Assembly (NCBI GenBank): GCA_002480645.1
Contig: DLCN01000021.1
Span: forward strand, 1-32,386
Direction of reading: 5' to 3'
From: Balneolaceae bacterium UBA7797
Lineage (GTDB): Bacteria > Bacteroidota > Rhodothermia > Balneolales > Balneolaceae
DNA length: 32,386 nucleotides
The notes below the pieces were generated by a model. That model saw nothing but the letters and a program-made list of their open reading frames with translations, was not told the DNA's origin and ran no database searches. Shown here in pieces: positions 17,701-26,942 of the stretch (positions are counted from its first letter, which is position 1; each line of letters opens with the position of its first letter). The translations under genes were made by a program, and so were the position numbers.

Positions 17701-17719
17701 AAGTGTTACATTAACACTT
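17701..17719. promoter_or_regulatory. Candidate AraR operator upstream of araB
   Basis: AAGTGTTACATTAACACTT is a perfect inverted repeat (8-bp arms, 3-base spacer), 80 bases before the araB start and 75 bases after the end of the AraR-type gene. The same half-sites and 7-base spacing between AAGTGT and ACACTT recur at three other intergenic places in the locus. Confidence 0.7.
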
Positions 17720-17794
17720 TTATTTTTACAATACAACTAAAACCAACAAAAAAATTAATTACAATCACCTTTTACTGAACTGATATTTTTATTG

Positions 17795-18502
17795 TTATGG
17801 CTTAAGCGTTTTAAATATTAAACTATCTCCATTATTAACTTTTCTTGAGTATTTTTTCGGATCAAACCGATACAGAAATGCCCCTTTTCTGCTATTGGTT
17901 TTTTGCTTCTCCTCGGTTTTTTCCAATACATCCATTGAGAGGATCCTTCTTCTGAAATTTCTTTTATCCAGATTTGTATCGTAAATAGATTCGTACAATT
18001 TCTGGAGTTCCGGTAGAGTGAACTTCTCGGGCAGGAGCTCAAAACCTACAGGCTGGTGAGAGGCTTTTCTCCGTAATCGTTTTAATGCAGAAAGCACCAT
18101 TTCCTCGTGATCGAAAATGAGTTCTGGTACAGAGTGGATCGGGAACCAACTGGCGCTGTGTTGTTTTAATAGTTCCTTATCATGTGTCTCAACATCGATC
18201 AGCGCGTAGTAGGCTACTGAAATGGTACGTTCAACCGGATCACGGTCTACATCCCCGAAAGAATGAAGTTGATCGAGATATATGTCATGTAATCCGGTTA
18301 AGGTTTTCAGAATCCTCTGGGCGGCTTCATCCAGACTTTCATCATCATCCAGGAAGCCCCCCATCAGCGACCATTTTCCTTTTTCGGGCTCGAAATCACG
18401 TTTGATCAATAACAGTTTCAGTTCATTCTTGTGGAAACCGAAAATTATGCAATCAACTGCTACCAGTATGTGTTCGTACTCTTTATAACGTTCCGGTGCC
18501 AT
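17795..18502 (-). CDS. araR: Nudix-type arabinose-responsive regulator, AraR family (paralogue 2)
   Basis: A 235-residue protein with an N-terminal Nudix fold and a C-terminal winged-helix region (LPEKFTLPELQKLYE to RRRILSMDVL). The Nudix box lacks the catalytic glutamates (RILKTLTGL where REUxEExGU is expected), in line with AraR of Bacteroides, where this domain binds L-arabinose and releases DNA. Its position between the glycosidase genes and araB, with an inverted-repeat operator just downstream in front of araB, supports the AraR assignment. It lies 17 bases after a GH51 gene, too little for a separate promoter, so it is probably expressed with the operon it would control. About two thirds of its residues agree with the protein at 7272-7979. 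Confidence 0.88.
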   Translation of the reverse strand: MAPERYKEYEHILVAVDCIIFGFHKNELKLLLIKRDFEPEKGKWSLMGGFLDDDESLDEAAQRILKTLTGLHDIYLDQLHSFGDVDRDPVERTISVAYYALIDVETHDKELLKQHSASWFPIHSVPELIFDHEEMVLSALKRLRRKASHQPVGFELLPEKFTLPELQKLYESIYDTNLDKRNFRRRILSMDVLEKTEEKQKTNSRKGAFLYRFDPKKYSRKVNNGDSLIFKTLKP

Positions 18503-18519
18503 GATCTTGCCCTGATCTC

Positions 18520-20100
18520 TTATTTCAAGCTCAATGCTACAATACTATGTTTTGGCAGTTTTATGGTTAATACCCCATTCTTTAATTTTGCATTATCGAA
18601 TGAACTGATAATTACATTATCCGGATCATCATAGGTATTGATGGCATCAAAACTATCTGCGGTCAGTATTTCTGCAGATCCTTTAACGATCGATTTCACC
18701 TTCATTCCTCTGATATCGATCTTAACTTCCTGTGCTTCTTCCGGGTGCAGGTTGCTTATTGTAAGCCGTACAACTCCGTCTTTTTCAGATACAGTGGTTG
18801 AGATCACATCAAATTCTTCTCCAATATCCTTTCGATCGCTGCTTTCATCTTCAAACTTGTACGTATTTGATGTGAGATGAACCGGTAACAGATGAGCATT
18901 CTGATGTTCTTTATACATCTCGAATACATAGTAAGTGGGTGTTTTTACCATTTTCGGGCCATCAGTAAGTATCATTGCCTGCAGCACATTCACCATCTGA
19001 GCAATATTAGCAATACGTACACGGTCGGCATGTGAGTTGAGTATATCTAACGAAAGTGAAGCGATCAGGGCATCCCGCATAGAATTCTGTTGCTCGAGAA
19101 ATCCTCCTGTGGTGTTTGGTAGTTCTTCCGTCCAAATTCCCCATTCGTCTACAGCCAGAGCAACTCGTTTATTTGGATCGTATTTATCCATTCTATTTGA
19201 ATGCTTGGTAACGAATTCATCCATGCGATAAGCCGCTAGAATTCCACCAAAATACCAATCTGTTCCAAAATTCATGGAAGGACCTTTGTCGAACCAACCA
19301 TCATCACCTGCTATGGTGTAATAATGCAACGAGATACCGTCCATCATCCTCCCTGCTTTCTCCATAAGGGTTTCAGTCCAGCCATATTGACTATCCGACC
19401 AACCGCTTGCGATCTTGAACAACTTATTTCCGCTATAATTTTTTGCATAGGTCTGGAATTGACGATACAGATCTGCATAGTAATCCGCGGTCATGTTTCC
19501 ACCGCATCCCCAGCTTTCGTTACCAATACCAAAGAATTTGATCTTCCATGGTTCTTCACGACCATTTGCTCTTCGTTCTTCGGCTAAGGTAGATTCAGAA
19601 TCTGAAGTCATATATTCGATCCAGTCCTGCATCTCTGCCGGAGTTCCACTACCAACGTTTGCGGAGATGTAAGGTTCTGCATCCAGTAATTCAGCTAGTC
19701 TTAGAAACTCATGCGTACCAAAACTGTTATCCTCGATCACACCCCCCCAGTGAGTATTCAATCGTTTGGGGCGCTCAGCTCTTGGGCCAATTCCATCGCG
19801 CCAGTCATATTCATCAGCAAAACAACCGCCCGGCCAGCGAACGTTTGGAATATCAAGCTCCTGAAGTGCGGTAAGCACATCCGTGCGATATCCTTCGGTG
19901 TTTGGAATTTCTGAATCCGGGCCAACCCAGATACCACCATAGATTCCGCGACCTAAATGCTCAGCGAACTGACCGTAAATATGCTCGTTGATCACTACTT
20001 CCGATTGATCTGCATTAACTATGATCGTATTGGTCTGAGCCCATACCGGGCTTCCTGCCAGAATCAGGATCGCAAATAACTGCGTTATAAATTTTTTCAT
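18520..20100 (-). CDS. GH51 alpha-L-arabinofuranosidase (GNESWG type)
   Basis: A 526-residue exported enzyme with a cleavable signal peptide (residues 1-22, VWAQ). Clan GH-A catalytic residues are visible: acid/base E195 in GIGNESWG and nucleophile E319 in VDEWGIW. RWPGGCFADEYDWRDGIGP (89-107) is a typical GH51 substrate-site stretch. It removes terminal alpha-L-arabinofuranosyl units from arabinan or arabinoxylan oligosaccharides, most likely in the periplasm. It ends 17 bases before araR and follows the epimerase by 33 bases. The second GH51 at 23259-24845 has a different acid/base context, so the two probably differ in linkage or chain-length preference. Confidence 0.93.
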   Translation of the reverse strand: MKKFITQLFAILILAGSPVWAQTNTIIVNADQSEVVINEHIYGQFAEHLGRGIYGGIWVGPDSEIPNTEGYRTDVLTALQELDIPNVRWPGGCFADEYDWRDGIGPRAERPKRLNTHWGGVIEDNSFGTHEFLRLAELLDAEPYISANVGSGTPAEMQDWIEYMTSDSESTLAEERRANGREEPWKIKFFGIGNESWGCGGNMTADYYADLYRQFQTYAKNYSGNKLFKIASGWSDSQYGWTETLMEKAGRMMDGISLHYYTIAGDDGWFDKGPSMNFGTDWYFGGILAAYRMDEFVTKHSNRMDKYDPNKRVALAVDEWGIWTEELPNTTGGFLEQQNSMRDALIASLSLDILNSHADRVRIANIAQMVNVLQAMILTDGPKMVKTPTYYVFEMYKEHQNAHLLPVHLTSNTYKFEDESSDRKDIGEEFDVISTTVSEKDGVVRLTISNLHPEEAQEVKIDIRGMKVKSIVKGSAEILTADSFDAINTYDDPDNVIISSFDNAKLKNGVLTIKLPKHSIVALSLK

Positions 20101-20133
20101 GATTACTACATTTATAGGTTAGGTATAAAACTC

Positions 20134-21273
20134 TTATTTGGTTGAAAACCGATAGATCGTACTCGTTGAATAAGTTTCTCCGGGATTCAGGATCGTAGAT
20201 GGAAATTCAGGTTTATTGGGAGAATCCGGGAAGTGTTGAGTTTCGAGACAGAGGGCAGCATGTTTGTTATAAACGGAGCCATCTGATCCGGTGAGTGTAC
20301 CGTCCAGGAAATTTCCTGAATAGAATTGAAGCCCCGGTTCGGTAGTTAGTACTTCCATAAACCGCCCTGTTTGTGGATCGTGAAGAGTGGCGACCACCGG
20401 CATTTCTTCGGCTGACTCATTTAATACCCAGTTATGATCGTATCCGCCTTCAACATCATCAATTCTTGCTCCGATCTCATAAGGTTCAGTGAAATCGAAA
20501 GGAGTACCTTCTACCTCGGCAATTTCACCCGTTGGTATCAAACCGGCATCCACGGGAGTATAACCGTCGGCATCCATCATCAACTCATGATCTAAGATCA
20601 GACTTTCAGGATCACCGGATAGATTGAAGTAACTGTGGTTGGTCAAATTAACGGGTGTTGCTTTATCAGTTACCGCCTCATAATCGATTTTAAGTTCGTT
20701 GGCATCTGTAAGTGTATAAACAACGGTGATGTCCAGATTACCGGGGTACCCTTCTTCTCCGTCCTCACTTAAATAACTAAAGGTGATGGTATTATTATCA
20801 CCGATCTCAGCATTCCATAATACTTTATCAAATCCGACATTCCCACCATGTAAATGATTATCACCATCATTTGCATTCAGTTCGTAAGTTTCTCCGTCCA
20901 GAGAGAATGTCGCCTTTCCAATCCGATTTCCATACCGGCCGATAATGGCACCGAAATACGGAGTTCCGGCGAGATAGTCATCCAGATTATCAAATCCGAG
21001 TACCACATTTTCCATTATTCCTTCCTTATCCGGAACTACAATTGAGGTTACCGTACCCCCATAATTAGTGATACTCACCTGCATACCACTTGCATTTTCT
21101 AACGTATACAGTTGTACCGGGGTACCATCCGGCATTTTACCGAATTCCTCTACAGTAGCTTTCCGGTTTACCTCAGTGTTTTTATTCTGGCAAGCTGATA
21201 CCAGCATAACCGCTGAAAGTAAGATCAGCAACATGCTGTTTATTTTAATTCTGTTAGCGAACATTTTTTTCAT
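20134..21273 (-). CDS. galM: Aldose 1-epimerase lipoprotein (GalM family)
   Basis: Mutarotase that equilibrates alpha and beta anomers of free sugars, useful after glycosidases release one anomer. I choose the ATG at 21271-21273 because it gives a clean lipoprotein signal (MKKMFANRIK, then lipobox VSAC) and 379 residues; the frame is open to a start at 21327 but that would overlap the GH97 gene and bury the signal. Family residues are visible: histidines in NDGDNHLHGG, VNLTNHSYFNL, and the catalytic glutamate in CLETQHFPDSPN. It would act in the periplasm. GH97 lies 28 bases upstream and GH51 33 bases downstream. Confidence 0.93.
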   Translation of the reverse strand: MKKMFANRIKINSMLLILLSAVMLVSACQNKNTEVNRKATVEEFGKMPDGTPVQLYTLENASGMQVSITNYGGTVTSIVVPDKEGIMENVVLGFDNLDDYLAGTPYFGAIIGRYGNRIGKATFSLDGETYELNANDGDNHLHGGNVGFDKVLWNAEIGDNNTITFSYLSEDGEEGYPGNLDITVVYTLTDANELKIDYEAVTDKATPVNLTNHSYFNLSGDPESLILDHELMMDADGYTPVDAGLIPTGEIAEVEGTPFDFTEPYEIGARIDDVEGGYDHNWVLNESAEEMPVVATLHDPQTGRFMEVLTTEPGLQFYSGNFLDGTLTGSDGSVYNKHAALCLETQHFPDSPNKPEFPSTILNPGETYSTSTIYRFSTK

Positions 21274-21301
21274 AGTTGGTGAAACTTTGATGTTTAATTT
21301 C

Positions 21302-23233
21302 TTATTCAAAATGGATGACAAACCCACCGTTACCGGATAATTGCACCGTCAACTCATTTTGGTCAGTTGAAATAGTTTTATGTGAATATGAATACTGATC
21401 CTTTCCATCTCCGATAAAGGTTCCGTTCAGACCATCAGGAATAAACGATAAATCAATCGAAATTTCTTTTTCAATATTTTCGCCATTAAGACCGGCAATA
21501 AACCATTCATCTCCGGTACGTCGGGCAAATACAACTAATTTACCGGGGTACCCTTGCAGAAATCGGGTTTCATCCCAGCTTACAGGAATATTAGAAGCGT
21601 ACTCCTGAACATATTCGGGAAGTGAATACATACCTTCTGCCGTTTCAGCAACATGCAACACCCCGGATGTAAAGATAATCGGTTGAGCGAGCTCAAATGA
21701 GCTGGTAGTAATCCGGTCAATATTTGGAATGGGTGTCGGACTCATCGGGGTGTAATCCATCGGGCTGAACACATTTCTCGTAAACGGAAGCGTTGTTGAA
21801 TGTACAGCAACCTGATCTGCATTCCGCTGATCAAACGTGGTGAATTCAAACCCTTTAACCGATTCCATGGTTACCAGATTTGGCCATGTTCGGTGCCAGC
21901 CTCTTGGCAATGTGGTACCGTGCGTATTAACCAGTAAATGATGATCGGCGGCATCCTCAAAAATATCCAGATAGTAGGACATCATAGACTGACCATCACC
22001 GGCAAAGAAATCCACCTTCACTCCTTTAATGCCAATATCTTCGATTCGGGAAAACTCTTTTACACGATCCTCATGGGTAAGTAATTTACTTTTAGGAGTG
22101 TACTCAGTGGTGTTCCAGCTTCCAGATGAATTGTACCACAGTATTAAGCCCACATCTTTTCCGGCAGCGTAATCAGCTAATTCCTGCATGCGATCATACC
22201 CTATGGTTTGATCCCAGTTTACATCCACCAAAACATATTCCCATCCCATTTTGGCTGCATAATCTATGAACTCAATTTGTGTATCATAGTTCACGGAATT
22301 GTCTTTCAGTTTTGCCCAGCTCCAGGCGGCTCTGCCCGGTTTTATCCAGCTGGGATCATCAATTTGCGAAGAATCTGCCAGGTCCGTTCCCAATGTTGAT
22401 TCAGCTATGGTCTCCAGATCCCCTATTGCGATCAATCTCCATGGAGTACTCCATGGTAAAGCAGATTCCGGGTTTAGAGCCCGGCCCGGGAATTGTTCTT
22501 CAGCTTGAGGAAAGCGGATCTGATATTCACCATCCGGAGCATGTTGGTGCAATCGTGTGGCCGGATAACTGCCATCCATCCCTGTTTCAGAGATCAGCAC
22601 AAAGGTGTTCTGAATCTGAAATAAAGCCGGAAATGCCCATCCTGCGGAATCAGGAGCAGGTATACCGGCTTTTTCACCAACATAATAATATTCTTCGTAG
22701 GATGGATTGGTTTGAGACCACCCGGTATTAACATTAGCCAGTGGTTCGAGCCAGAATCTGGCTCCTTCAGTCACATTAAAAGAAGTGAACTCCCTGTGGA
22801 TATAATGAAGTTTATCCGCCTTCCCATCTATGAAATATCTGAACGCAACACCATCATCCGACACTCTGAAAATGATATCATACTTCTGTCCGGAAGTATG
22901 CTCAAGGGTAACTGTTCGCTCATTGGCGATATAGGTGATCTCTTTCTGTTTTCCGTGCAGAAGTTCGTAGGATTCTTTGTGTTCTTTTAACTCAGTTACT
23001 GAAGAGATCTCGACATTCTTCGACAAATCTGTTTTATCCAGTAACAGACCAAGTTGTGACGTCTGTTGAACGGCAGTTCCGTCTCTGGAAATATGATATT
23101 GAGGCACTCCTTCAATTACCTCAAATACCAGATTAATGTCACCATCCGGACTACTAACTGATACCGTATCCGGAACCGTACAACCAAGCAGACCAACTAT
23201 TAGAAGAAAAGTGAGGGGGATTCGATGTATCAT
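21302..23233 (-). CDS. GH97 glycosidase lipoprotein, retaining (alpha-galactosidase-like) type
   Basis: A 643-residue lipoprotein (lipobox GLLGC, C18) with the GH97 N-terminal beta-sandwich, a central barrel and a C-terminal beta domain. Barrel motifs: YVLVDVNWD (333-341), GLILWYNSSG (362-371), GIKGVKVDFF with D408, NTHGTTLPRG (436-445) and TMESVKGFEF with E457. An aspartate in KVDFF is the nucleophile in the retaining GH97 group (alpha-galactosidase BtGH97b), whereas inverting SusB-type alpha-glucosidases use glutamate bases. Some retaining GH97 enzymes of Bacteroides also act as beta-L-arabinopyranosidases, attractive in this arabinan locus, but the substrate is inference. It follows a GH51 gene by 25 bases. 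Confidence 0.9.
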   Translation of the reverse strand: MIHRIPLTFLLIVGLLGCTVPDTVSVSSPDGDINLVFEVIEGVPQYHISRDGTAVQQTSQLGLLLDKTDLSKNVEISSVTELKEHKESYELLHGKQKEITYIANERTVTLEHTSGQKYDIIFRVSDDGVAFRYFIDGKADKLHYIHREFTSFNVTEGARFWLEPLANVNTGWSQTNPSYEEYYYVGEKAGIPAPDSAGWAFPALFQIQNTFVLISETGMDGSYPATRLHQHAPDGEYQIRFPQAEEQFPGRALNPESALPWSTPWRLIAIGDLETIAESTLGTDLADSSQIDDPSWIKPGRAAWSWAKLKDNSVNYDTQIEFIDYAAKMGWEYVLVDVNWDQTIGYDRMQELADYAAGKDVGLILWYNSSGSWNTTEYTPKSKLLTHEDRVKEFSRIEDIGIKGVKVDFFAGDGQSMMSYYLDIFEDAADHHLLVNTHGTTLPRGWHRTWPNLVTMESVKGFEFTTFDQRNADQVAVHSTTLPFTRNVFSPMDYTPMSPTPIPNIDRITTSSFELAQPIIFTSGVLHVAETAEGMYSLPEYVQEYASNIPVSWDETRFLQGYPGKLVVFARRTGDEWFIAGLNGENIEKEISIDLSFIPDGLNGTFIGDGKDQYSYSHKTISTDQNELTVQLSGNGGFVIHFE

Positions 23234-23258
23234 TATTGATTTTCTGATTTTGCCCTGA

Positions 23259-24845
23259 TTATTTGATCTTCCCTTTTATTAAAGTGAAAGAGTGTGCAGG
23301 AAATGCGTATTCAAAAGAATCACCCTTCAGCTTCAGATCCTTTTTGCGCTGAGTTTCGACTTCCGTCTTACCGAAATCATTTTGCGACTTAATGGATTCG
23401 CCATTAACCTCGTACACTTCAAAAGTGCCATTAAACATACCGGTCTGACTGATGATCTCTGCAGTGATGGGCTTATCCAAATGCCTGTTTACCACATTTA
23501 TGACAACTTCCCCATTATTTTTATAGGTAGCTGATACATCCAGATAAGGAACATCATTCTGCTGGGTTTGCGACTCTCCAAGACCGAGGAAAAAAGTATC
23601 GGTGTTATAGGTATCTGTTTCAACAAATACATCCAGAGAAGTTCCATGATTGAATGTTGCGAACAGCTGTAATGGGTAGTAAATGGTTTGCAGAAACATA
23701 TCTGTTTCGCTGGTGAACATAGGAGCGATCACATTCACTAACTGAGCCATATTTGCGATCTTAACAATATCTGCGTTACGGACAAATACATTTAAGAATC
23801 CCGAGACTACAAGAGCATCCTCCAGATTGTAATGCTCTTCGAGCGCCCTTACACCGGTCATATCTTCACCTACACGGGCACGATACCATATATTCCATTC
23901 GTCCCAGGCAATGTAAATAGGATCCCTGTCGCCCCGATCGGCACGGCTCATTACATCGGTGATCAAACCACGCACAATCTGAGTTCTCTCATCCAGCACT
24001 TGTGGAGTGGCCATAAAATTATAGTAGTTATTATCAGGATTTCCGACATACATGTGAACGGCCAGATAGTCTACCACATCTTTTAGTTCTTCTAACACCA
24101 CGCGATTCCAGTGCATCGGATTGGCTCCCGGGCGGAAGTTGGACGCACCGGCAGCTATAAGTTTAATGCTTGGATCGGTGAGTCGCATTACTTTAGCAGT
24201 CTCACGTGCTTTCTTGCTGTAGTCTTCGGCATTCAGGTGGCCAATTTGCCAGAAGCCGTCCATTTCATTTCCAAGACTCCAGTATTTAATATTCCATGGT
24301 TTTTCGAATCCATGTTTTTTACGAAGCTCCGCGTAATACGGTCCGCTTTCAACATTGGTATATTCAACCCATCGTTGTGCTTCAGAAATGGTACCGGTTC
24401 CCATATTAACCGCAAAATATGGCTCTGCCCCAATTTTATTAGTGAATTTCATGAACTCGTTGGTTCCGAATTCATTCGTTTCAAGACGATCCCATGCTAA
24501 TTCCATTCGGGGGATGCGTTCCGGCCCTACCCCATCCATCCAATGGTAATTGGAAACAAAGTTACCACCCGGATAGCGCAGTAACGTCACTTTTAAATCT
24601 TTTGAGGCTTTGATAACATCTTTTCTGAAACCATCCTCATCAGCGAGTGGAGAATCCGGATCATAAGCACCGCCATAGACGGCGCGGCCCAAATGTTCCA
24701 GGAAATTCCCATAGATCAGGGGACTTATCTCGCCAATTGTCCGGTCGGTGTCAATTTTGATCCTTGCATCCTGAGCAAGAGCCAACGGAGTTAATAAGAT
24801 TGCTATTAAGAAGGGCGTAATAGAACTCAGTGTTGCTTTCTTCAT
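23259..24845 (-). CDS. abfA: GH51 alpha-L-arabinofuranosidase (GNEMDG type)
   Basis: Exported GH51 enzyme, 528 residues from the ATG at 24843-24845. That start is preferred over one 63 bases upstream because it places a signal peptide (MKKATLSSIT to LALAQ, residues 1-25) at the N-terminus. Catalytic residues: acid/base E194 in SLGNEMDGFWQIGH and nucleophile E316 in IAWDEWNIW. The GNEMDGxWQ form is that of AbfA-type enzymes, usually cytoplasmic in Firmicutes; here it carries an export signal. It cleaves alpha-1,2, -1,3 or -1,5 arabinofuranosyl bonds of oligosaccharides. It is the first gene after the terminator-like hairpin that follows susD. Confidence 0.93.
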   Translation of the reverse strand: MKKATLSSITPFLIAILLTPLALAQDARIKIDTDRTIGEISPLIYGNFLEHLGRAVYGGAYDPDSPLADEDGFRKDVIKASKDLKVTLLRYPGGNFVSNYHWMDGVGPERIPRMELAWDRLETNEFGTNEFMKFTNKIGAEPYFAVNMGTGTISEAQRWVEYTNVESGPYYAELRKKHGFEKPWNIKYWSLGNEMDGFWQIGHLNAEDYSKKARETAKVMRLTDPSIKLIAAGASNFRPGANPMHWNRVVLEELKDVVDYLAVHMYVGNPDNNYYNFMATPQVLDERTQIVRGLITDVMSRADRGDRDPIYIAWDEWNIWYRARVGEDMTGVRALEEHYNLEDALVVSGFLNVFVRNADIVKIANMAQLVNVIAPMFTSETDMFLQTIYYPLQLFATFNHGTSLDVFVETDTYNTDTFFLGLGESQTQQNDVPYLDVSATYKNNGEVVINVVNRHLDKPITAEIISQTGMFNGTFEVYEVNGESIKSQNDFGKTEVETQRKKDLKLKGDSFEYAFPAHSFTLIKGKIK

Positions 24846-24886
24846 ATTCGTGACTACTAAGTTAATGCAGGATAAAATTGACTGGT

Positions 24887-24917
24887 AAAAAATGACCTGC
24901 CGGTTCACCGGCAGATC
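24887..24917 (-). terminator. Terminator or attenuator between susD and the glycosidase genes
   Basis: CTGCCGG (24897-24903) and CCGGCAG (24908-24914) form a perfect GC-rich 7-bp stem with a TTCA loop. Read on the minus strand it is followed, after four bases, by six Ts (As at 24887-24892). It sits 49 bases after the susD stop and inside the long leftward block, so partial termination would favour susCD over downstream genes. Confidence 0.65.
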
Positions 24918-24965
24918 ATAACATTGCTGATATTGGTCATCTATGTAAGGGTATTCTCAGCTTTA

Positions 24966-26594
24966 TTAATACCCCGGGTTCTGAGTCAAATTTGGGTTTG
25001 TGTTCAACTCCCCAGTCGGGATAGGGAATAACTCTCTGAAACTAGCGCTGGCATCATGAGAGAACCATGATTTTGAAGTGAATACTCCAAATCGGATAAG
25101 ATCCATTCTGCGACGACCTTCCTGATTGAATTCCCAACCTAGTTCATCCAGGAATCTTCCGTAAGTGATATCCGCTCCACCTTCATTAGTAGTTGCCGTA
25201 TGATCTCTTCTTCCGTAATCGTACACACTTCCACCCTGAAGCTCAGCTCCGGTAACAGCTGCTTTTAGTGGATCTGTTTCATCAAAAGAACGTTCACGAA
25301 CTTGTGTTACAATGGTAGCTGCAGCATCGGCACTTCCGGTTCTAAGTAAGGCTTCAGCCTTCATCATTAACACATCAGCATATCGGAAAAATGGAAAATC
25401 ATTATCCAGAATATTGGTTGCACCTAATTCGATCTCGAATTTACCCAATCTGAATCCATGAATTCCCTGAGACTGATCAACACCGGGTACTTCGTTAATA
25501 TAAGCTAAAGGCTGGCCGGCGGCATCCCCAAGAGTTGCGTAAAGCATATCCCCTGATGATGAATACTGTTGTCCCATGATCCAGTTATCCTGATAGCGTT
25601 CATCATCAGTGTCGTATGAGCTGATCGCCTGTGGAATGGCACACATACCGCCCCATGGACCAAACAGTAACTCATAGGTAGCTTGATTTGCCGGTTGCAG
25701 AGTCTGCATGTGAATATCGAACGCATTCCAATTGGTCGTGTAATTCTTATCAACAGGGATAGCGAAAATGATTTCGTTTGAATTCTGATTTTCAGTTACG
25801 AAAACATTTTTCTGATCTGCTTCTAATGAATACATACCGGAATTGATTACCTCATCAGCATGGGTAATTACATTATTCCATTGTGCTGTTCCCGTATAGA
25901 CTTCTGCATTCAGATAAATTCTTGCCAACAGCGTATGAGCTGCCCATTTATTGAACTTACCGTATTTACGAGCTTCTGAAAGGTTATCGATGTTATCTGT
26001 GATCTCACTCACAACAAAATCATAAACCTGTTGTCTGGTATTTTGTTCAGGTAAGAATCCATCAGGTACATCAAATTGAGTTACTATAGGTACGTTACCG
26101 AATGTATCGAGTAACAGTGAATAGTATGCAGCTCTTAGTACTTTCAATTCAGCCAGAGCTTCGATCTTTTGGGTTTCATCCAGATTTACCGTACCGGATT
26201 CAATTTGGTAGATTACCCGGTTTGCTGTGGATATTCCACCGTAAATACGATCCCAGATCGTTGAGAATACGGGATTATCTGGTCCCCAGTTATGTTCGTG
26301 TAAACGACGGTAAATGCCACCATCAACCCAACCGTTTGGTCGTGCAGGAATAACTATTTGATCTGCAGTGATCTCCTGAGCTCTCCAGAAGCCATTCCAT
26401 TGTAGCATGATTGCATCCCAGGGCACATATGCTGAGCCGATTATAGCTTCAACATCACCTGCTGAGGGTTCAAATTCGCTGGCGATTATCTCCGTATAAC
26501 TCTCGTTTGCCAATTCGGTACATCCTAATGGCATCATAAGAGCTACAAGGGCAATCCAAAATCCTTTGTAGGTATTTGATTTTATTACTTTCAT
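24966..26594 (-). CDS. susD: SusD/RagB-family glycan-binding outer-membrane lipoprotein
   Basis: A 542-residue lipoprotein (lipobox MPLGC, C25) with the RagB/SusD helical layout: an N-terminal region ending in IIGSAYVPWDAIMLQWNGFW, TPR-like helices (LAELKVLRAAYYSLLLDTFG near residue 150; AAHTLLARIYLNAEVY near 225), and the C-terminal FRYADVLMMKAEALLRTG and LGWEFNQEGRRRMDLIRFG stretches usual in this family. It caps the SusC porin on the cell surface and delivers oligosaccharides, here most likely arabino-oligosaccharides by context. It starts 15 bases after the end of the susC reading frame. It has no visible defect. Confidence 0.95.
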   Translation of the reverse strand: MKVIKSNTYKGFWIALVALMMPLGCTELANESYTEIIASEFEPSAGDVEAIIGSAYVPWDAIMLQWNGFWRAQEITADQIVIPARPNGWVDGGIYRRLHEHNWGPDNPVFSTIWDRIYGGISTANRVIYQIESGTVNLDETQKIEALAELKVLRAAYYSLLLDTFGNVPIVTQFDVPDGFLPEQNTRQQVYDFVVSEITDNIDNLSEARKYGKFNKWAAHTLLARIYLNAEVYTGTAQWNNVITHADEVINSGMYSLEADQKNVFVTENQNSNEIIFAIPVDKNYTTNWNAFDIHMQTLQPANQATYELLFGPWGGMCAIPQAISSYDTDDERYQDNWIMGQQYSSSGDMLYATLGDAAGQPLAYINEVPGVDQSQGIHGFRLGKFEIELGATNILDNDFPFFRYADVLMMKAEALLRTGSADAAATIVTQVRERSFDETDPLKAAVTGAELQGGSVYDYGRRDHTATTNEGGADITYGRFLDELGWEFNQEGRRRMDLIRFGVFTSKSWFSHDASASFRELFPIPTGELNTNPNLTQNPGY

Positions 26595-26609
26595 TGTAGT
26601 TCCTATCCT

Positions 26610-26942
26610 CTAAAATTTAATATCTATTCCGAGTGTAAAAATACGTGTAGTCGGGTACTTATCACGGTTATCCACTCCTGGTTCCAGACCAGAAATAGTT
26701 ACCTCAGGATCAATTCCTTTATAGCCGGTAATGACAAAGGTATTTTGACTTGACGCGTAAACACGGGCTGACTTGAAGTAAGGCACTTTATCAACCGGTA
26801 TCTGATAACCTAACGTGATGTTATCGATCTTCCAGTAGTCTCCGTCTTCAATATAGTAGCTGTTATATTCGAGCGGCATATCTGTACTGAGCACTGTTTT
26901 ACCAAATACAGGGTCATATGCTGATTTCAGGCGATTGTACAC
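26610..26942 (-). CDS. susC: SusC C-terminal fragment, separated from the main reading frame by a frameshift
   Basis: This 110-codon frame (nominal GTG at 26940-26942) continues the SusC barrel: YNRLKSAYDPVFGK, then DYWKIDNITLGYQIP, ARVYASSQNTFVITGYKGIDPE and the terminal beta-strand TRIFTLGIDIKF, the classic SusC end needed for outer-membrane assembly. It is in the -1 frame relative to the upstream 892-codon frame and overlaps it by 16 bases. It has no plausible independent function. The unbroken gene would span 26610-29605 and encode about 1,000 residues. Confidence 0.85.
   Translation of the reverse strand: MYNRLKSAYDPVFGKTVLSTDMPLEYNSYYIEDGDYWKIDNITLGYQIPVDKVPYFKSARVYASSQNTFVITGYKGIDPEVTISGLEPGVDNRDKYPTTRIFTLGIDIKF

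Noticed and set aside
17740..17794. Terminator after the araR gene
   Set aside because: There is a poly-A stretch that would read as Ts on the minus strand, but no stem precedes it.
21274..21327. Longer start for the aldose 1-epimerase
   Set aside because: It would overlap the GH97 gene by 26 bases and put 18 residues ahead of an otherwise clean lipoprotein signal.
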